From assembly GCA_020161365.1 (NCBI GenBank), contig JAIUNU010000007.1, positions 122,853 to 186,852 of the forward strand: a stretch of 64,000 bases of DNA, in the 5' to 3' direction. The first letter of the stretch is position 1. Every line of letters begins with the position of its first letter. Origin of the DNA: Pseudomonadota bacterium (GTDB taxonomy: Bacteria > Pseudomonadota > Alphaproteobacteria > Caulobacterales > Caulobacteraceae). Positions 18,957 to 27,649 of the stretch are shown here, one piece after another. The notes beneath the pieces are model-generated. The model saw nothing but the letters and a program-made list of their open reading frames with translations, was not told the DNA's origin and did no database searches. The position numbers and the translations under genes were made by a program.

Positions 18957-20203
18957 GGAACCAGCTCGAGGATGCGCGACAGGGCAGCGCGGGCTTCCTG
19001 GTCACGGCGGTCGACAAAATCGCGGGCGCGTGTCGCGCGCGCGCGCGCCGCCTCGGGGGCGACGAGGTCGGCGGCGATGGCCTCGGCCAGCCCCGTCGGC
19101 GGGGTCATGACCACGCCGTCGATCGCCTCCAGGCCGGCATAGGTGGAGTACCAGTTCGCCACGAAGGGGCCGCTGATCGTCGGACAGTCCAGCCGCGCGG
19201 CCTCCAGCGGGTTATGACCGCCGATGTCGGGGACCAGGCTTCCCGCCACCACGCAAGTTCGCGCCAGGCGGAACCAGAGGCCCATCTCGCCCAAGGTGTC
19301 GGCGATGACGATGTCGGCGGGCTGACCCGGCGACTGGCTGCGGAGCGACGCCGTGAGGCCTCGGGCCTTCGCGAGGGCCAGGATGGCAGGTCCGCGTTCG
19401 ACGTGGCGCGGCGCCAGGACCACGCCCGGACGATCAGGCAGCGAGGCGATCGCGTCGAGCGCGATCTCGTCTTCGCCGGGATGCGTGCTGGCGACCAGCA
19501 GCGGTGCGACCTGGAACCGTTCGCGCTCGACCGCCAGGGCGGCTGGATCGACGGGCAGGGGCGTGGCGCCAAACTTGAGATCCGCCTCGCCGGCTACGCT
19601 TCCTCCGAGGGCGTCAAAGCGCGCCTGGGCGCGCGCGTCCTGCGCCAAGATCAGGTCGAACAGCGAAAGCAGCCGATGCGCGGCCTGCGGACGCGTGGAC
19701 CAGCTGGCGAAGCTGCGATCGGACAGCTTGGCGGAAACCAGGGCGAGGCGCACGCCGGCCGCCTTGGCTTCGAGCAAGAGGTTGGGCCACAGCTCGCTTT
19801 CGACGAAAACGGCGACGCTGGGTCGCCACTGGGCCATGAAACGTCTGGCCGCGCCGGGGGCGTCGACGGGGACGTACTGGTGGAGCGCGCCCGGCGGCAA
19901 GCGCTTGGCCAGGAGCGCGGCGGAGGTCGTGGTGCCGGAGGTCACCAGCACCGTCACCGTCGGCTTCTCGGCGCGCAGGCGTTCGACCAGCGGCAGGATC
20001 GAGAGGCTCTCACCGACGCTGGCGCCATGCAGCCAGACGAGTGGGCCGTCTGGCCTTAGCGCCTTGGACTTGCCGAGGCGTTCGTCCAGCCGCGCAAGGT
20101 CCTCTTTCCCCTTGCGGGCGCGGTGGGCCAGCAGGGCCGGCGCGACGGGTTCCAGCACACCCGTGACGACCTGGTAGAGGTTCAGCGCGTTCGGGCGGAT
20201 CAA
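18953..20203 (-). CDS. waaA: 3-deoxy-D-manno-octulosonic acid (Kdo) transferase WaaA
   Basis: GT30 glycosyltransferase that adds Kdo to lipid IVA. Motifs seen are LHGASVGE (the acceptor-site region near residue 50), ESELWPN, LVSAKLSDRSF and the nucleotide-binding part GGHNPLEAARL near residue 310. I chose the TTG at 20201-20203, which overlaps the upstream CDF gene stop as TTGA and places the start close to the LYQVVTG segment where family members begin (416 residues). A GTG at 20228-20230 would add 9 residues and is also possible. It sits in the lpxK/DUF374/MsbA group. Confidence 0.95.
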   Translation of the reverse strand: MIRPNALNLYQVVTGVLEPVAPALLAHRARKGKEDLARLDERLGKSKALRPDGPLVWLHGASVGESLSILPLVERLRAEKPTVTVLVTSGTTTSAALLAKRLPPGALHQYVPVDAPGAARRFMAQWRPSVAVFVESELWPNLLLEAKAAGVRLALVSAKLSDRSFASWSTRPQAAHRLLSLFDLILAQDARAQARFDALGGSVAGEADLKFGATPLPVDPAALAVERERFQVAPLLVASTHPGEDEIALDAIASLPDRPGVVLAPRHVERGPAILALAKARGLTASLRSQSPGQPADIVIADTLGEMGLWFRLARTCVVAGSLVPDIGGHNPLEAARLDCPTISGPFVANWYSTYAGLEAIDGVVMTPPTGLAEAIAADLVAPEAARARATRARDFVDRRDQEARAALSRILELVP

Positions 20204-21213
20204 ACGACGTCCGCCGGCGCCAGGCGGCACGCGTGCGCGCCCTGGCTGCTTTCAACCTGGATCGTTACGTGACCGATCTTGAAGCGGCTCGCCAACTCGG
20301 CGCAGGCGTCGTGCAGGAATTGGTCGTGATCTGCGTCCAATGGACGGACGACGTGGGCGGTCAAGGCCGTCTCGGTGGTGCTCATCGCCCAGATGTGCAG
20401 ATCGTGGACCTCGCTCACGCCCGGGCGCGCCGCCAGCCACGTGCGGACCTCGTGAGTGTTGATCCCACGCGGCGTCGCGTCCAGGGCCAGATCCAGCGAG
20501 TCGCGCAGAAGGCCCCACGTGCCCAGCACGATCACCGCCACGATCACGAGGCTCACCACGGGGTCCAGCCACAGCCATCCGGTGAAGGTCATGGCCAGGG
20601 CCGCGAGCACAACCCCGGCCGAGACCGCAGCGTCGGCCGCCATGTGCAGGAACGCGCCCCGAACGTTCAGGTCCTCTTTGGACCCCTTCATGAACATCAG
20701 CGCCGTCGCGGTGTTGATGACGATGCCGATGGCGGCGACGATCATCACGGGGCCGGTCTCAATCGGCTCCGGCGCGGCGAAGCGGCGTATCGCCTCCCAG
20801 GCAATGGCGCCGACCGCGACCAAAAGAAGGGCGGCGTTGCCCAGCGAGGCGAGGATCGTGCCCTTGCGGAGGCCATAGGTGCGCCGCGCGCTGGGCGCGC
20901 GCTTGGCCAGGATCGTCGCGCCCCACGCCAGCAGCAGGCCCAGGACGTCGGACAGATTGTGCCCGGCGTCGGCCAGCAGCGCCAAAGAGTGCGTGAAGAT
21001 CCCGGCGCCCGCCTCGACGATGACGAAGCCGAGATTCAGCGCCGTGCCGATTGCGAAGGCGCGGCCGAAGTCCTTGGGGGCGTGATGGTGGTGACCGTGA
21101 TGACCATGGCCATGGTGGTGATGTCCATGCCCATGCCCATGCGCGTGGTCGTGACCATGATGGTCATGACCGTGTCCATGATCGTGCGCGTGTCCGTGGG
21201 CGTCGTGGGGCAT
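20200..21213 (-). CDS. cation diffusion facilitator (ZitB/CzcD-type) metal exporter
   Basis: CDF transporter that expels zinc or a related divalent metal, about 337 residues from the ATG at 21211-21213. The first ~45 residues are a striking His/Gly/Asp-rich metal-binding tail. Six membrane helices follow, with the CDF metal site HNLSD in ALLADAGHNLSDVLG and HxxxD in LHMAADAAVSAG, then a C-terminal cytoplasmic domain (VHDLHIWAMS). A further in-frame start 20 residues upstream is less likely. It is inserted between the acyltransferase and waaA of the lipid A cluster and shares a TTGA stop-start overlap with waaA. Confidence 0.93.
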   Translation of the reverse strand: MPHDAHGHAHDHGHGHDHHGHDHAHGHGHGHHHHGHGHHGHHHHAPKDFGRAFAIGTALNLGFVIVEAGAGIFTHSLALLADAGHNLSDVLGLLLAWGATILAKRAPSARRTYGLRKGTILASLGNAALLLVAVGAIAWEAIRRFAAPEPIETGPVMIVAAIGIVINTATALMFMKGSKEDLNVRGAFLHMAADAAVSAGVVLAALAMTFTGWLWLDPVVSLVIVAVIVLGTWGLLRDSLDLALDATPRGINTHEVRTWLAARPGVSEVHDLHIWAMSTTETALTAHVVRPLDADHDQFLHDACAELASRFKIGHVTIQVESSQGAHACRLAPADVV

Positions 21214-21244
21214 GGGGCTTACATCCCACCAAGGCGGGCGAGGA

Positions 21245-21958
21245 TCAATCTTTGGGCGCGGTTTCGCCGACAATGGCCTCGGCGCGCCTCGAAACGGCGC
21301 TCAGGCGTGCGCCCCAGGCCTGGACCAAGGCTTCGGGGTCATCGTCGCGACCGGCGTGAACCGGGCCATCCCAGACCATCGCCGCTTTCGCGAAGGGCAG
21401 GGGAATGATGGTGCGGTCCCAGGTTTTGAGCCGGATGCAGGGATTGACCGCCACACCCACGAACAGCACGGGCGCGCCGCTCACCCGGGCCAGCGCGATC
21501 GCGCCCTTTTGCATCACCTCGACGGGGCCGCGCGGGCCGTCGGGCGTGATGGCCATGGCGCCGCCGTCCTTCACCCACTTGACCATGTCGCGGAAGGCCT
21601 GCTCGCCGCCCTTGTTCTTGTGGGTGTCGGTCTTCTTCAGGGACGATCCCCGGATTGATGGCAGGCCCAGGCGCGCGATGACTCGGGCGATGAACTCGCC
21701 GTCGCGCGACTGGCTGACCAGCACCCGGATCTCCGGCTTGTCTGGCCCCTGCGGCCAGGTCGCTGGGCCAACAGGAACCCGTGAATGCCACAACCCCAGG
21801 ATCGCGCCCCCGCCGCTGGCCAGGGCCTCGGCCTGAACGCGGTCGGCGATCTCTTGGCCCTCGCGCGTCCATCGCAGGGTCTTGTAGGTCAGCGCGATAT
21901 AGCCCGAGAACAGGCGGGTCATGGCACGCATGACCCAGGGAGAACGCAGAGGTCTCAC
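21245..21958 (-). CDS. lysophospholipid acyltransferase-like protein (DUF374 family)
   Basis: Acyltransferase-fold protein of 237 residues. It has the LPLAT block I-like LWHSRV (His acceptor region, about residue 57), VSQSRDGE, RGSSLK, block III-like ITPDGPRGP and GAPVLFVGVAVNP. DUF374 proteins lie next to waaA/lpxK in many alphaproteobacteria and are thought to act in lipid A or phospholipid acylation, but I know of no defined reaction. The start is GTG at 21956-21958, overlapping the MsbA-like stop as GTGA, so it is translationally coupled. Confidence 0.88.
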   Translation of the reverse strand: MRPLRSPWVMRAMTRLFSGYIALTYKTLRWTREGQEIADRVQAEALASGGGAILGLWHSRVPVGPATWPQGPDKPEIRVLVSQSRDGEFIARVIARLGLPSIRGSSLKKTDTHKNKGGEQAFRDMVKWVKDGGAMAITPDGPRGPVEVMQKGAIALARVSGAPVLFVGVAVNPCIRLKTWDRTIIPLPFAKAAMVWDGPVHAGRDDDPEALVQAWGARLSAVSRRAEAIVGETAPKD

Positions 21959-23766
21959 GCCTTTGACTCCTCCCCCGGCGACTCTAGATCCTGAGCCTTG
22001 GCGAGGCGGGCATAGAGGCCGCCGGCGCGGACGAGCTCGGCATGGGCGCCCGTCTCTACGACCCGCCCCTTGTCGATCACATAGATGCGGTCGGCGTTCT
22101 TCACCGTCGACAGGCGGTGGGCGATCAGGATCGTCGTGCGCCCCGCCATCAGGCGCTCCAGCGCCGCCTGGACCTGCGCCTCGCTCTCGGTGTCCAGCGC
22201 GCTGGTTGCCTCGTCCAGCAACAGGATCGGCGCGTCCTTCAGGAAGGCGCGGGCGATGGCGATACGCTGGCGCTGGCCGCCCGATAGCCTTGCGCCGCCT
22301 TCGCCGACCGGGGTGTCATAACCTTCGGGCAGGGCTTGGATGAAGTCATGAGCCGCAGCCTGGCGGGCGGCGGCCTCGATCTCCAGCTGGCTCGCGTTGG
22401 GACGGGCATAGGCGATGTTGGCGCGGATCGTATCGTCGAACAGGAACGGCTCCTGGGTGACCAGGGCGATGCGGTCGCGCAAGCTGGCCAGGGTCACCGA
22501 GCGTACGTCGTGACCGTCGATGCTCACCGCGCCGGCGTTCACGTCATAGAAGCGCGGGATCAGGTTCAGGATCGAGCTCTTGCCGCCGCCCGAGGGGCCG
22601 ACCAGGGCCACGGTCTCACCCTTGCGCGCCTGCAGATTGACGTTCGACAGGGCCGGTATGTCGGCGCGGTAAGAGAAGGTCACGTCGGCCAGGGCAATCA
22701 TGCTCTCGCCGGGCGGCAGCGCCTTGGCGTCGGCCGGGTCGACGATGGTCGGGGCCACATCGAGCGCTTCGAACAGACGACGTGCGGCGGTCAGGCCCTC
22801 GCTGAATACGGTCTGCAGGTTGGCGACCTGGCGCAGGGACTGCGCCGCGATGCCCAGCAGGATCACGAACTTGAGGAAGCCCCCGGGCGTGATCGGCGGC
22901 AGGGTGAAGGGGCCGACGACCAGCGCCCCCGTGATCGCCCGCCAACCGGCGTAGGCGAAAACGGCCGCGATCACGATCTGGGAGAACAGCTCGGTGGCCG
23001 GCGCGGCCATGGCGCGGGCGTTGCTGCCCTTGATCAGGTGACGCTGGCGGCGCTCGACCACGGCGGCGACGCGGGCCTCCTCATAGGCCTCCCGGTTCTC
23101 CATCTTGACGATCTTGACCCCGTCCAGGCTCTCCATGATCGCGGTGGAGAGGTTCGAGGTCTCGCCCATGGCGCCCTTGGCGGCCTTGGTCGTACGCTTG
23201 GAGAAGTGACGGATCACCCCGCTGACGCCCGGAACGATGATCAGCACCCCGGCCGCCAGGATCGGGTCGCTGTTGAACAGCGCCCACAGGGTGATGGCGA
23301 CGGTCAGGCCTTCGCGGACATAGTTGATGACGCCGGTGGTCGCCGCCTCGCGGATCAGCCCGGCGTCGTAGAGCACCGAGGCGACATAGGAGCCCGAGTG
23401 CGCGCCGCGCAGGCGGGCGAGGTCCGCCCGGATCAGGCGGCCAAACAGGCGCGTCTGCATGTCGCCGACCACGCCGTTGCCGATGCGGTTGATCAGGCTG
23501 GCCTGGATCACCTGGAAGACGCCCCGCGCCACCGCGAGGGCGGCGATGGTCAGCGGGACCCAGATCAGGGCGCCGGGCTGGGGATGGGCGATCAGCTTGT
23601 CGACGGCGGGCTCGACATATTCGCCCAGCATCACCGTCAGTCGCGCCACGATCACGGCGCTGATCATCGAGACCAGGAAGCCCTTCCAGCGCGGCTGGAG
23701 GAATTCGCGCCACATCCGGCCCATCAGGGCGCGGTTCGAGGGCTGCGGACGATCCTGTGCGGTCAT
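21955..23766 (-). CDS. msbA: MsbA-type lipid A exporter (ABC half-transporter)
   Basis: Fused membrane-ATPase half-transporter of 603 residues that probably flips lipid A-core across the inner membrane as a homodimer. The six-helix type-1 exporter domain spans about residues 20-330. The ATPase domain (about 365-600) has Walker A (GPSGGGKSS), Q-loop (VTQEPFLF), signature LSGGQRQRIA, Walker B (ILLLDEATSALD) and H-loop (IAHRLST). It leads the acyltransferase/CDF/waaA/lpxK group on the minus strand, which supports the MsbA role over a drug exporter. GGGGGAG-like sequence is seen beyond the ATG. Confidence 0.88.
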   Translation of the reverse strand: MTAQDRPQPSNRALMGRMWREFLQPRWKGFLVSMISAVIVARLTVMLGEYVEPAVDKLIAHPQPGALIWVPLTIAALAVARGVFQVIQASLINRIGNGVVGDMQTRLFGRLIRADLARLRGAHSGSYVASVLYDAGLIREAATTGVINYVREGLTVAITLWALFNSDPILAAGVLIIVPGVSGVIRHFSKRTTKAAKGAMGETSNLSTAIMESLDGVKIVKMENREAYEEARVAAVVERRQRHLIKGSNARAMAAPATELFSQIVIAAVFAYAGWRAITGALVVGPFTLPPITPGGFLKFVILLGIAAQSLRQVANLQTVFSEGLTAARRLFEALDVAPTIVDPADAKALPPGESMIALADVTFSYRADIPALSNVNLQARKGETVALVGPSGGGKSSILNLIPRFYDVNAGAVSIDGHDVRSVTLASLRDRIALVTQEPFLFDDTIRANIAYARPNASQLEIEAAARQAAAHDFIQALPEGYDTPVGEGGARLSGGQRQRIAIARAFLKDAPILLLDEATSALDTESEAQVQAALERLMAGRTTILIAHRLSTVKNADRIYVIDKGRVVETGAHAELVRAGGLYARLAKAQDLESPGEESKA

Positions 23767-23921
23767 GGGGGAGGGGTCGGATTTCGGGAGGAGGCTGTCA
23801 AGGACGCGCGGGACGCACTGGCGTCGAAAAGCGACGCTCTGAAGGCGGATCGTCGCGCGATTTTGCCTTTCGCGGGCTATGCCCCTACTTAGGCCCAGAA
23901 TTTCCGAAGGATCGCGCCGCC

Positions 23922-24587
23922 TTGGCCAAGTTCGACCTCACCACGCCCTGGGGCCGGTTCAAGACCTATCTCCACTATCTGTGGAACGACCACGCCTATC
24001 TGCGGCTGGGCTTTTCGAACGCTCACTGGATCAGCCCGGAACTGGTCCGCGCCAACCAACCCTGGCCGTTCCAGCTGGCCTGGTGGAAGAAGCGCGGGAT
24101 CAAGACGATCGTGAACCTGCGTGGCGGCTTCGACGGCAGCTTCTATGCGCTGGAGAAGGACGCCTGCGAGCGCCTGGGCCTGAACTTCGTCGACTTCGTG
24201 ATCACCTCGCGCGAGGTCCCGATCCGCGAGCGGGTGCGCGGCGCCAAGGAACTCTTCGAACGGATCGAGTACCCGGCTCTGATGCACTGCAAGTCAGGCG
24301 CGGACCGGGCGGGGATCATGAGTGTCTTCTATGCTCACTACCGCCTGGGCCTGCCGATCCGCGAGGCGATGAAGCAGCTGGGGCCACGCTACCTGCACAT
24401 CAAGCACGGCAACACCGGCGTGCTGGACTACGTGTTCGAGCAGTACCTGGAGAAGGGCGAGCCCAAGGGCCTGAGCTTCAGCGAGTGGGTCGAGAGCGAC
24501 GACTACGACCCGGTCGAGATGAAAAAGACCTTCCGGGCGGGCATGCTGGGTAAGGTCCTGACGGACAAGATTTTGCGGCGGGAGTGA
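23922..24587 (+). CDS. tyrosine/dual-specificity phosphatase-like protein
   Basis: Protein of about 221 residues with the Cys-phosphatase loop HCKSGADRAG (C-x5-R, about residue 125) and an upstream Asp-containing loop, as in the DSP/tyrosine phosphatase fold. A preceding segment, KTIVNLRGG, matches the N-terminal strand of Siw14/DSPc-like enzymes. I chose the TTG at 23922 (MAKFDLTTPWGRF) because reading upstream runs into low-quality sequence that overlaps the divergent msbA leader; GAAGGA lies ~11 bases upstream. Its substrate (phosphotyrosine, inositol phosphate or other) is unknown. It is the only plus-strand gene inside the minus-strand envelope cluster. Confidence 0.8.
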   Translation: MAKFDLTTPWGRFKTYLHYLWNDHAYLRLGFSNAHWISPELVRANQPWPFQLAWWKKRGIKTIVNLRGGFDGSFYALEKDACERLGLNFVDFVITSREVPIRERVRGAKELFERIEYPALMHCKSGADRAGIMSVFYAHYRLGLPIREAMKQLGPRYLHIKHGNTGVLDYVFEQYLEKGEPKGLSFSEWVESDDYDPVEMKKTFRAGMLGKVLTDKILRRE

Positions 24588-24594
24588 CCCAAAT

Positions 24595-24745
24595 CCTCCC
24601 CCCGTGTGGGAAGCGGCCCCACGGGTCGCGCATAGCGCGCCCGAGGATAAACTCCGGCCGGAGGGGGGGGCGTAACCGGCTATCCGGCTTCTTCCCCCTC
24701 CGTCGGCTTCGCCGACACCTCCCCCGCTAGGGGGAGGATTTCAGA
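24595..24745. repeat. intergenic repeat block with GC-rich hairpins
   Basis: Convergent gap holding CCTCCCCC..., a GTCGGC-TTC-GCCGAC hairpin (24702-24716) and a CCTCCCC/GGGGAGG hairpin (24718-24737). The right end, GACACCTC...GAGGATTTCAG, closely matches 38693-38721, showing a dispersed Caulobacter-style intergenic element. Confidence 0.65.
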
Positions 24746-24750
24746 CCCGA

Positions 24751-24975
24751 TCAGCCTTCGCTCGGATCCAGCAGCTTGTGGGCGTGGATGATGAAGTAGC
24801 GGGCGTGGGCGTTGTCGACCGTGGCCTGGGCCTTGGCCTTCCAGGCCTTGTGGGCTTCGTCGTAGCTCGGGTAGGCGCCGACGAATTCGACTTTGGAGAG
24901 GTCGCGGAATTCGACGCCCGCGACGTCCTTCAGTTCACCGCCGACCACGATATGAAGAAGCTGCTTGTCAGGCAT
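24751..24975 (-). CDS. DUF4170 family small protein
   Basis: 74-residue protein, started at the ATG at 24973-24975 with AGGAA about 11 bases upstream (a TTG three codons earlier is less likely). Its pattern of HIVVGGELKD, VEFVGAYPSYDEAHKAWKAKAQATVD and RYFIIHAHKLLDP matches the DUF4170 family, found next to inositol-monophosphatase-like and lipid A genes in alphaproteobacteria. The function is unknown. It lies 30 bases downstream of the inositol-phosphatase-like gene, in the same operon. Confidence 0.85.
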   Translation of the reverse strand: MPDKQLLHIVVGGELKDVAGVEFRDLSKVEFVGAYPSYDEAHKAWKAKAQATVDNAHARYFIIHAHKLLDPSEG

Positions 24976-25004
24976 TTGGAGCAAGTTCCTGCGAGGAATT
25001 GTGA

Positions 25005-25784
25005 TTATGGCAGCTCGATATGCCCGACACGGTTAAGGATCAATGGCGCCAGCGCGCGATTGGCGCAAACAAGGCTCGGAACCTGCGGAACGGGCCGATT
25101 ATAGGCGTAGGGACGGCCCTTATGGTCACTGAGCGTCGCGCCGGCGCGCTGGCAGATCAGGTCGGCGGCCGCCACGTCCCACTCGCTCTTCGGCGATAGC
25201 GCCACCGCCGCGTCGAACGCTCCAGCCGCGACAAGGCAAGCTCGATAGGCGATGGAGTTTCGGGTTTCGATCCGCATCGCCGGCCACGGCTCGCGCCAGG
25301 CGGGGTGGGCGAACATCTTGGCGTCGCCCAGCATCGCCGCGCCCTCCAAGGCGTCGGTGGTGCTGGGAGCGATCGGCGTCCCGTTGAGCGTGGCGGGGCC
25401 GTCGAAGGTGGCGGCGTAGGTCTCGTCCAGCGCTGGCGCGTGAACGACGCCGGCGACGGGCTGACCGTTCTCGACCACGGCGATCGACACGGCGAACCAG
25501 GGCTTGCCCTTCATGAAGGCGACGGTGCCGTCGATCGGGTCGACCACGAATTGCCGTGCGGTGGACAGTCGGGCGGGGTCGTCGGCGGTCTCCTCCGATA
25601 GCCACCCATAGTCCGGGCGTTCGGCGCGGAGTTCGGTGCGCAGCAGCGTGTCGACGGCGAGGTCGGCGTCCGTGACCGGTGAGCCGCCCGACTTGGACCA
25701 GATCTTCAGGCCGTTCTCGCGAGCGCCGAGCGCCAGTTCGCCCGCCTCCCGCGCCGCGGCGATGATCAGGTCCAGGTCGTTCAT
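25005..25784 (-). CDS. inositol monophosphatase family protein (CysQ/SuhB-like)
   Basis: Mg-dependent phosphatase of 259 residues. It has the SEET metal motif (LSEETAD, about residue 67), the core DPIDGT (about residue 87) and the late WDVAAAD motif (about residue 205). The family includes inositol-1-phosphatase and 3'-phosphoadenosine 5'-phosphatase (CysQ); the sequence alone does not tell which. Its ATG overlaps the pmbA stop as ATGA, and the DUF4170 gene follows. Confidence 0.9.
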   Translation of the reverse strand: MNDLDLIIAAAREAGELALGARENGLKIWSKSGGSPVTDADLAVDTLLRTELRAERPDYGWLSEETADDPARLSTARQFVVDPIDGTVAFMKGKPWFAVSIAVVENGQPVAGVVHAPALDETYAATFDGPATLNGTPIAPSTTDALEGAAMLGDAKMFAHPAWREPWPAMRIETRNSIAYRACLVAAGAFDAAVALSPKSEWDVAAADLICQRAGATLSDHKGRPYAYNRPVPQVPSLVCANRALAPLILNRVGHIELP

Positions 25785-27112
25785 TTGCCCGCGATCGCCA
25801 GGGCGTCGACCAGCAGGGACGGGCTATTGCTGGCGCCGCGGAATTCCAGATCCGAGCCCGGCACGAGGCGGGCGTAGATGTCGATCAGGTTGCCGGCCAC
25901 GGTGATTTCGGTGACCGGGCCAGTGCTCTCGCCATTCTCGAACCAGTAGCCCGAGCAACCGACCGACCAGTCGCCCGTGTTGCCGTTCAGCGAGGGACCG
26001 AACATCGAGGTGACGACAAGCCCCGTCCCAGCGTCCTTCATCAGGCCCTTCAGGTCCGTGGCGCCCGGCTGGAGCGTCAGGTTGTGGGTCGAGACGCCGG
26101 ACGGGCCCGCCAAGCCGCGCGAGGCGTGGCCCGTGGTCGTGAGGCCCAACTGCTTGGCCGAGCTGGTGTTCAGAAGCCAGGTCGTCAGGACGCCGTCCTC
26201 GATCAGGGCGCGGGCCTCTGTGGCCACGCCCTCGTCGTCGAACGGGGCCGAGCCCAGGCCCCGCACTCGGTGCGGATCTTCCAGCAGGTTGACGCCTCGG
26301 GCGAAGATCGCCTGGCCCAGCTTGTCCTTCAGAAATGAGGTGCCGCGCGCGATGGACGGCCCGGAGATCGCGCCCAGCAGCGGGCCGATCAGGCTCATGG
26401 CCAGGCGGTTCTCGAAGATTACGGGGGCGGTGGTCGAGGCGATCTTGCGCGGGTTCAGCCTGGCGACGGCCAGACGGCCGGCTTCCATGCCGATGTCGCC
26501 GGCGGCCGGCAGGTCGCCGAAATGACGGGTCGAGCGACCTTCTCCGCCCCGCTCCATACCCGCGCCCTCGCCGGCGATGGCCGAGGCCGAAATGGAGTGA
26601 CCCGTGGCCGCATGGGCGCCATGGAAGCCGTCGCTCGTCGCCAGGGCCCAGCGTGACGACGACCAGGTCGCCGAACCCCCGTCGGAATTGGTGACGCCCT
26701 TGACCGCGCGAGCGTGCTCTTCGGCGGTTCGCGCCTGGGTTTCAAGTGCTTCTGCGGACGGTTCGTAGGCGTCGATCAGGTCGAGGTCCGGGAACGGACC
26801 GCGCGCCAGACGATCCTGAGGCGCGAGGCTGGCATAGCGATCTTCCGGCGCCAGGCGGGCCATGGCGACAGCGCGTTCGATCAGCTTGGCGCGGGCTTCG
26901 GCCGAGATGTCGGAGCCGGAGACGGTGGCGCTTCGCTGGCCGATGAAGACGCGCAGGCCGAGATCCCGCGCTTCCTCGCGCTCGACCTCCTCAAGTTCGC
27001 CCAGGCGGACAGAAACGGAAAGGGATTGGCGTTCGGCGAAGACAGCCTCGGCCGCGTCGGCCCCAGCCTTGCGCGCGGCGGCGACCACGTCATGCAGCAG
27101 ATTATCGTCCAT
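25781..27112 (-). CDS. pmbA: PmbA/TldA-family metallopeptidase subunit
   Basis: 443-residue PmbA (TldE) homologue; with TldD it forms a heteromeric protease that processes microcin-like peptides and CcdA. Recognisable parts are the N-terminal SVRLGELEEVEREEARDLGLRVFIG region and the C-terminal core around GAISGPSIARGTSFLKDKLG and VTSMFGPSLNGNTGDWSVGCSG. PmbA lacks the HExxxH zinc site, which is in TldD; none is seen here, as expected. No tldD is in the window. It is first of the pmbA-IMPase-DUF4170 set. Confidence 0.93.
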   Translation of the reverse strand: MDDNLLHDVVAAARKAGADAAEAVFAERQSLSVSVRLGELEEVEREEARDLGLRVFIGQRSATVSGSDISAEARAKLIERAVAMARLAPEDRYASLAPQDRLARGPFPDLDLIDAYEPSAEALETQARTAEEHARAVKGVTNSDGGSATWSSSRWALATSDGFHGAHAATGHSISASAIAGEGAGMERGGEGRSTRHFGDLPAAGDIGMEAGRLAVARLNPRKIASTTAPVIFENRLAMSLIGPLLGAISGPSIARGTSFLKDKLGQAIFARGVNLLEDPHRVRGLGSAPFDDEGVATEARALIEDGVLTTWLLNTSSAKQLGLTTTGHASRGLAGPSGVSTHNLTLQPGATDLKGLMKDAGTGLVVTSMFGPSLNGNTGDWSVGCSGYWFENGESTGPVTEITVAGNLIDIYARLVPGSDLEFRGASNSPSLLVDALAIAGK

Positions 27113-27133
27113 GGGGTCTTATGGACGTGATCT

Positions 27134-27156
27134 CCTCCCCCGTGCAACGGGGGAGG
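27134..27156. repeat. perfect 10-bp stem hairpin, CCTCCCCCGT/ACGGGGGAGG
   Basis: Perfect inverted repeat with a GCA loop between the MAPEG gene and pmbA. It shares its CCTCCCC core with the dispersed repeats at 17922, 24718 and 38600. No U-tract follows, so it is more likely a repeat than a terminator. Confidence 0.6.
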
Positions 27157-27167
27157 ACAATTCGCAG

Positions 27168-27569
27168 CTATCCGATCGCCGACAGCAGCAGAGCGACGCC
27201 GGCGAAGATGTAGGCCAGCCAGGTGGCCAGCATGCCTACCGCGCGCGGGATCGAGGCCCCGCCGCTGTTGGACAGGCCCACGGCGTGGATCACGCGGCCG
27301 GCGAACAGGATGAACCCCACCACGTGGATGGCCAGGGGCGCGGCGCCGGCCACGGCCAGCACCGCTAGGGCCGCGATGCCCGAGGGGATGTATTCCGATG
27401 CGTTGCCGAACGCGCGGATCGCCCGCGCAAGCTCGGGAATGCCTTCGTCGCCCAACGCCACCTTGTGTTTCTGACGAAGGCGCACGACCAGCAACGACAG
27501 GATGAGAAGCAGGAAGAGGTTGAGGCCGGCCCACAGCGCTGCGGCGTGGCCCGAGGTGATGGTGTCCAT
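27168..27569 (-). CDS. MAPEG family membrane protein
   Basis: 133 residues with four hydrophobic helices and the MAPEG pattern (RxxNAxEYxP-like AFGNASEYIPSGIAALA, then FAGRVIHAVGLS). MAPEG members include glutathione S-transferases and related integral-membrane enzymes; bacterial ones mostly have unknown substrates. It is 56 bases upstream of pmbA, with a hairpin between them, so co-transcription is uncertain. Confidence 0.85.
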   Translation of the reverse strand: MDTITSGHAAALWAGLNLFLLLILSLLVVRLRQKHKVALGDEGIPELARAIRAFGNASEYIPSGIAALAVLAVAGAAPLAIHVVGFILFAGRVIHAVGLSNSGGASIPRAVGMLATWLAYIFAGVALLLSAIG

Positions 27570-27649
27570 GATTTTTCGTCCTTACGCCCGCTCCCCCCGA
27601 GCGGAGCGCCATATGAGGCCTTCCGCTCGAGCTCGGCAACCCGGCGACC

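Noticed and set aside
20230..21213. CDF His-rich region read in the plus strand as a repeat protein
   Set aside because: The repetition is explained by the His/Gly-coding tail of the CDF gene on the minus strand.
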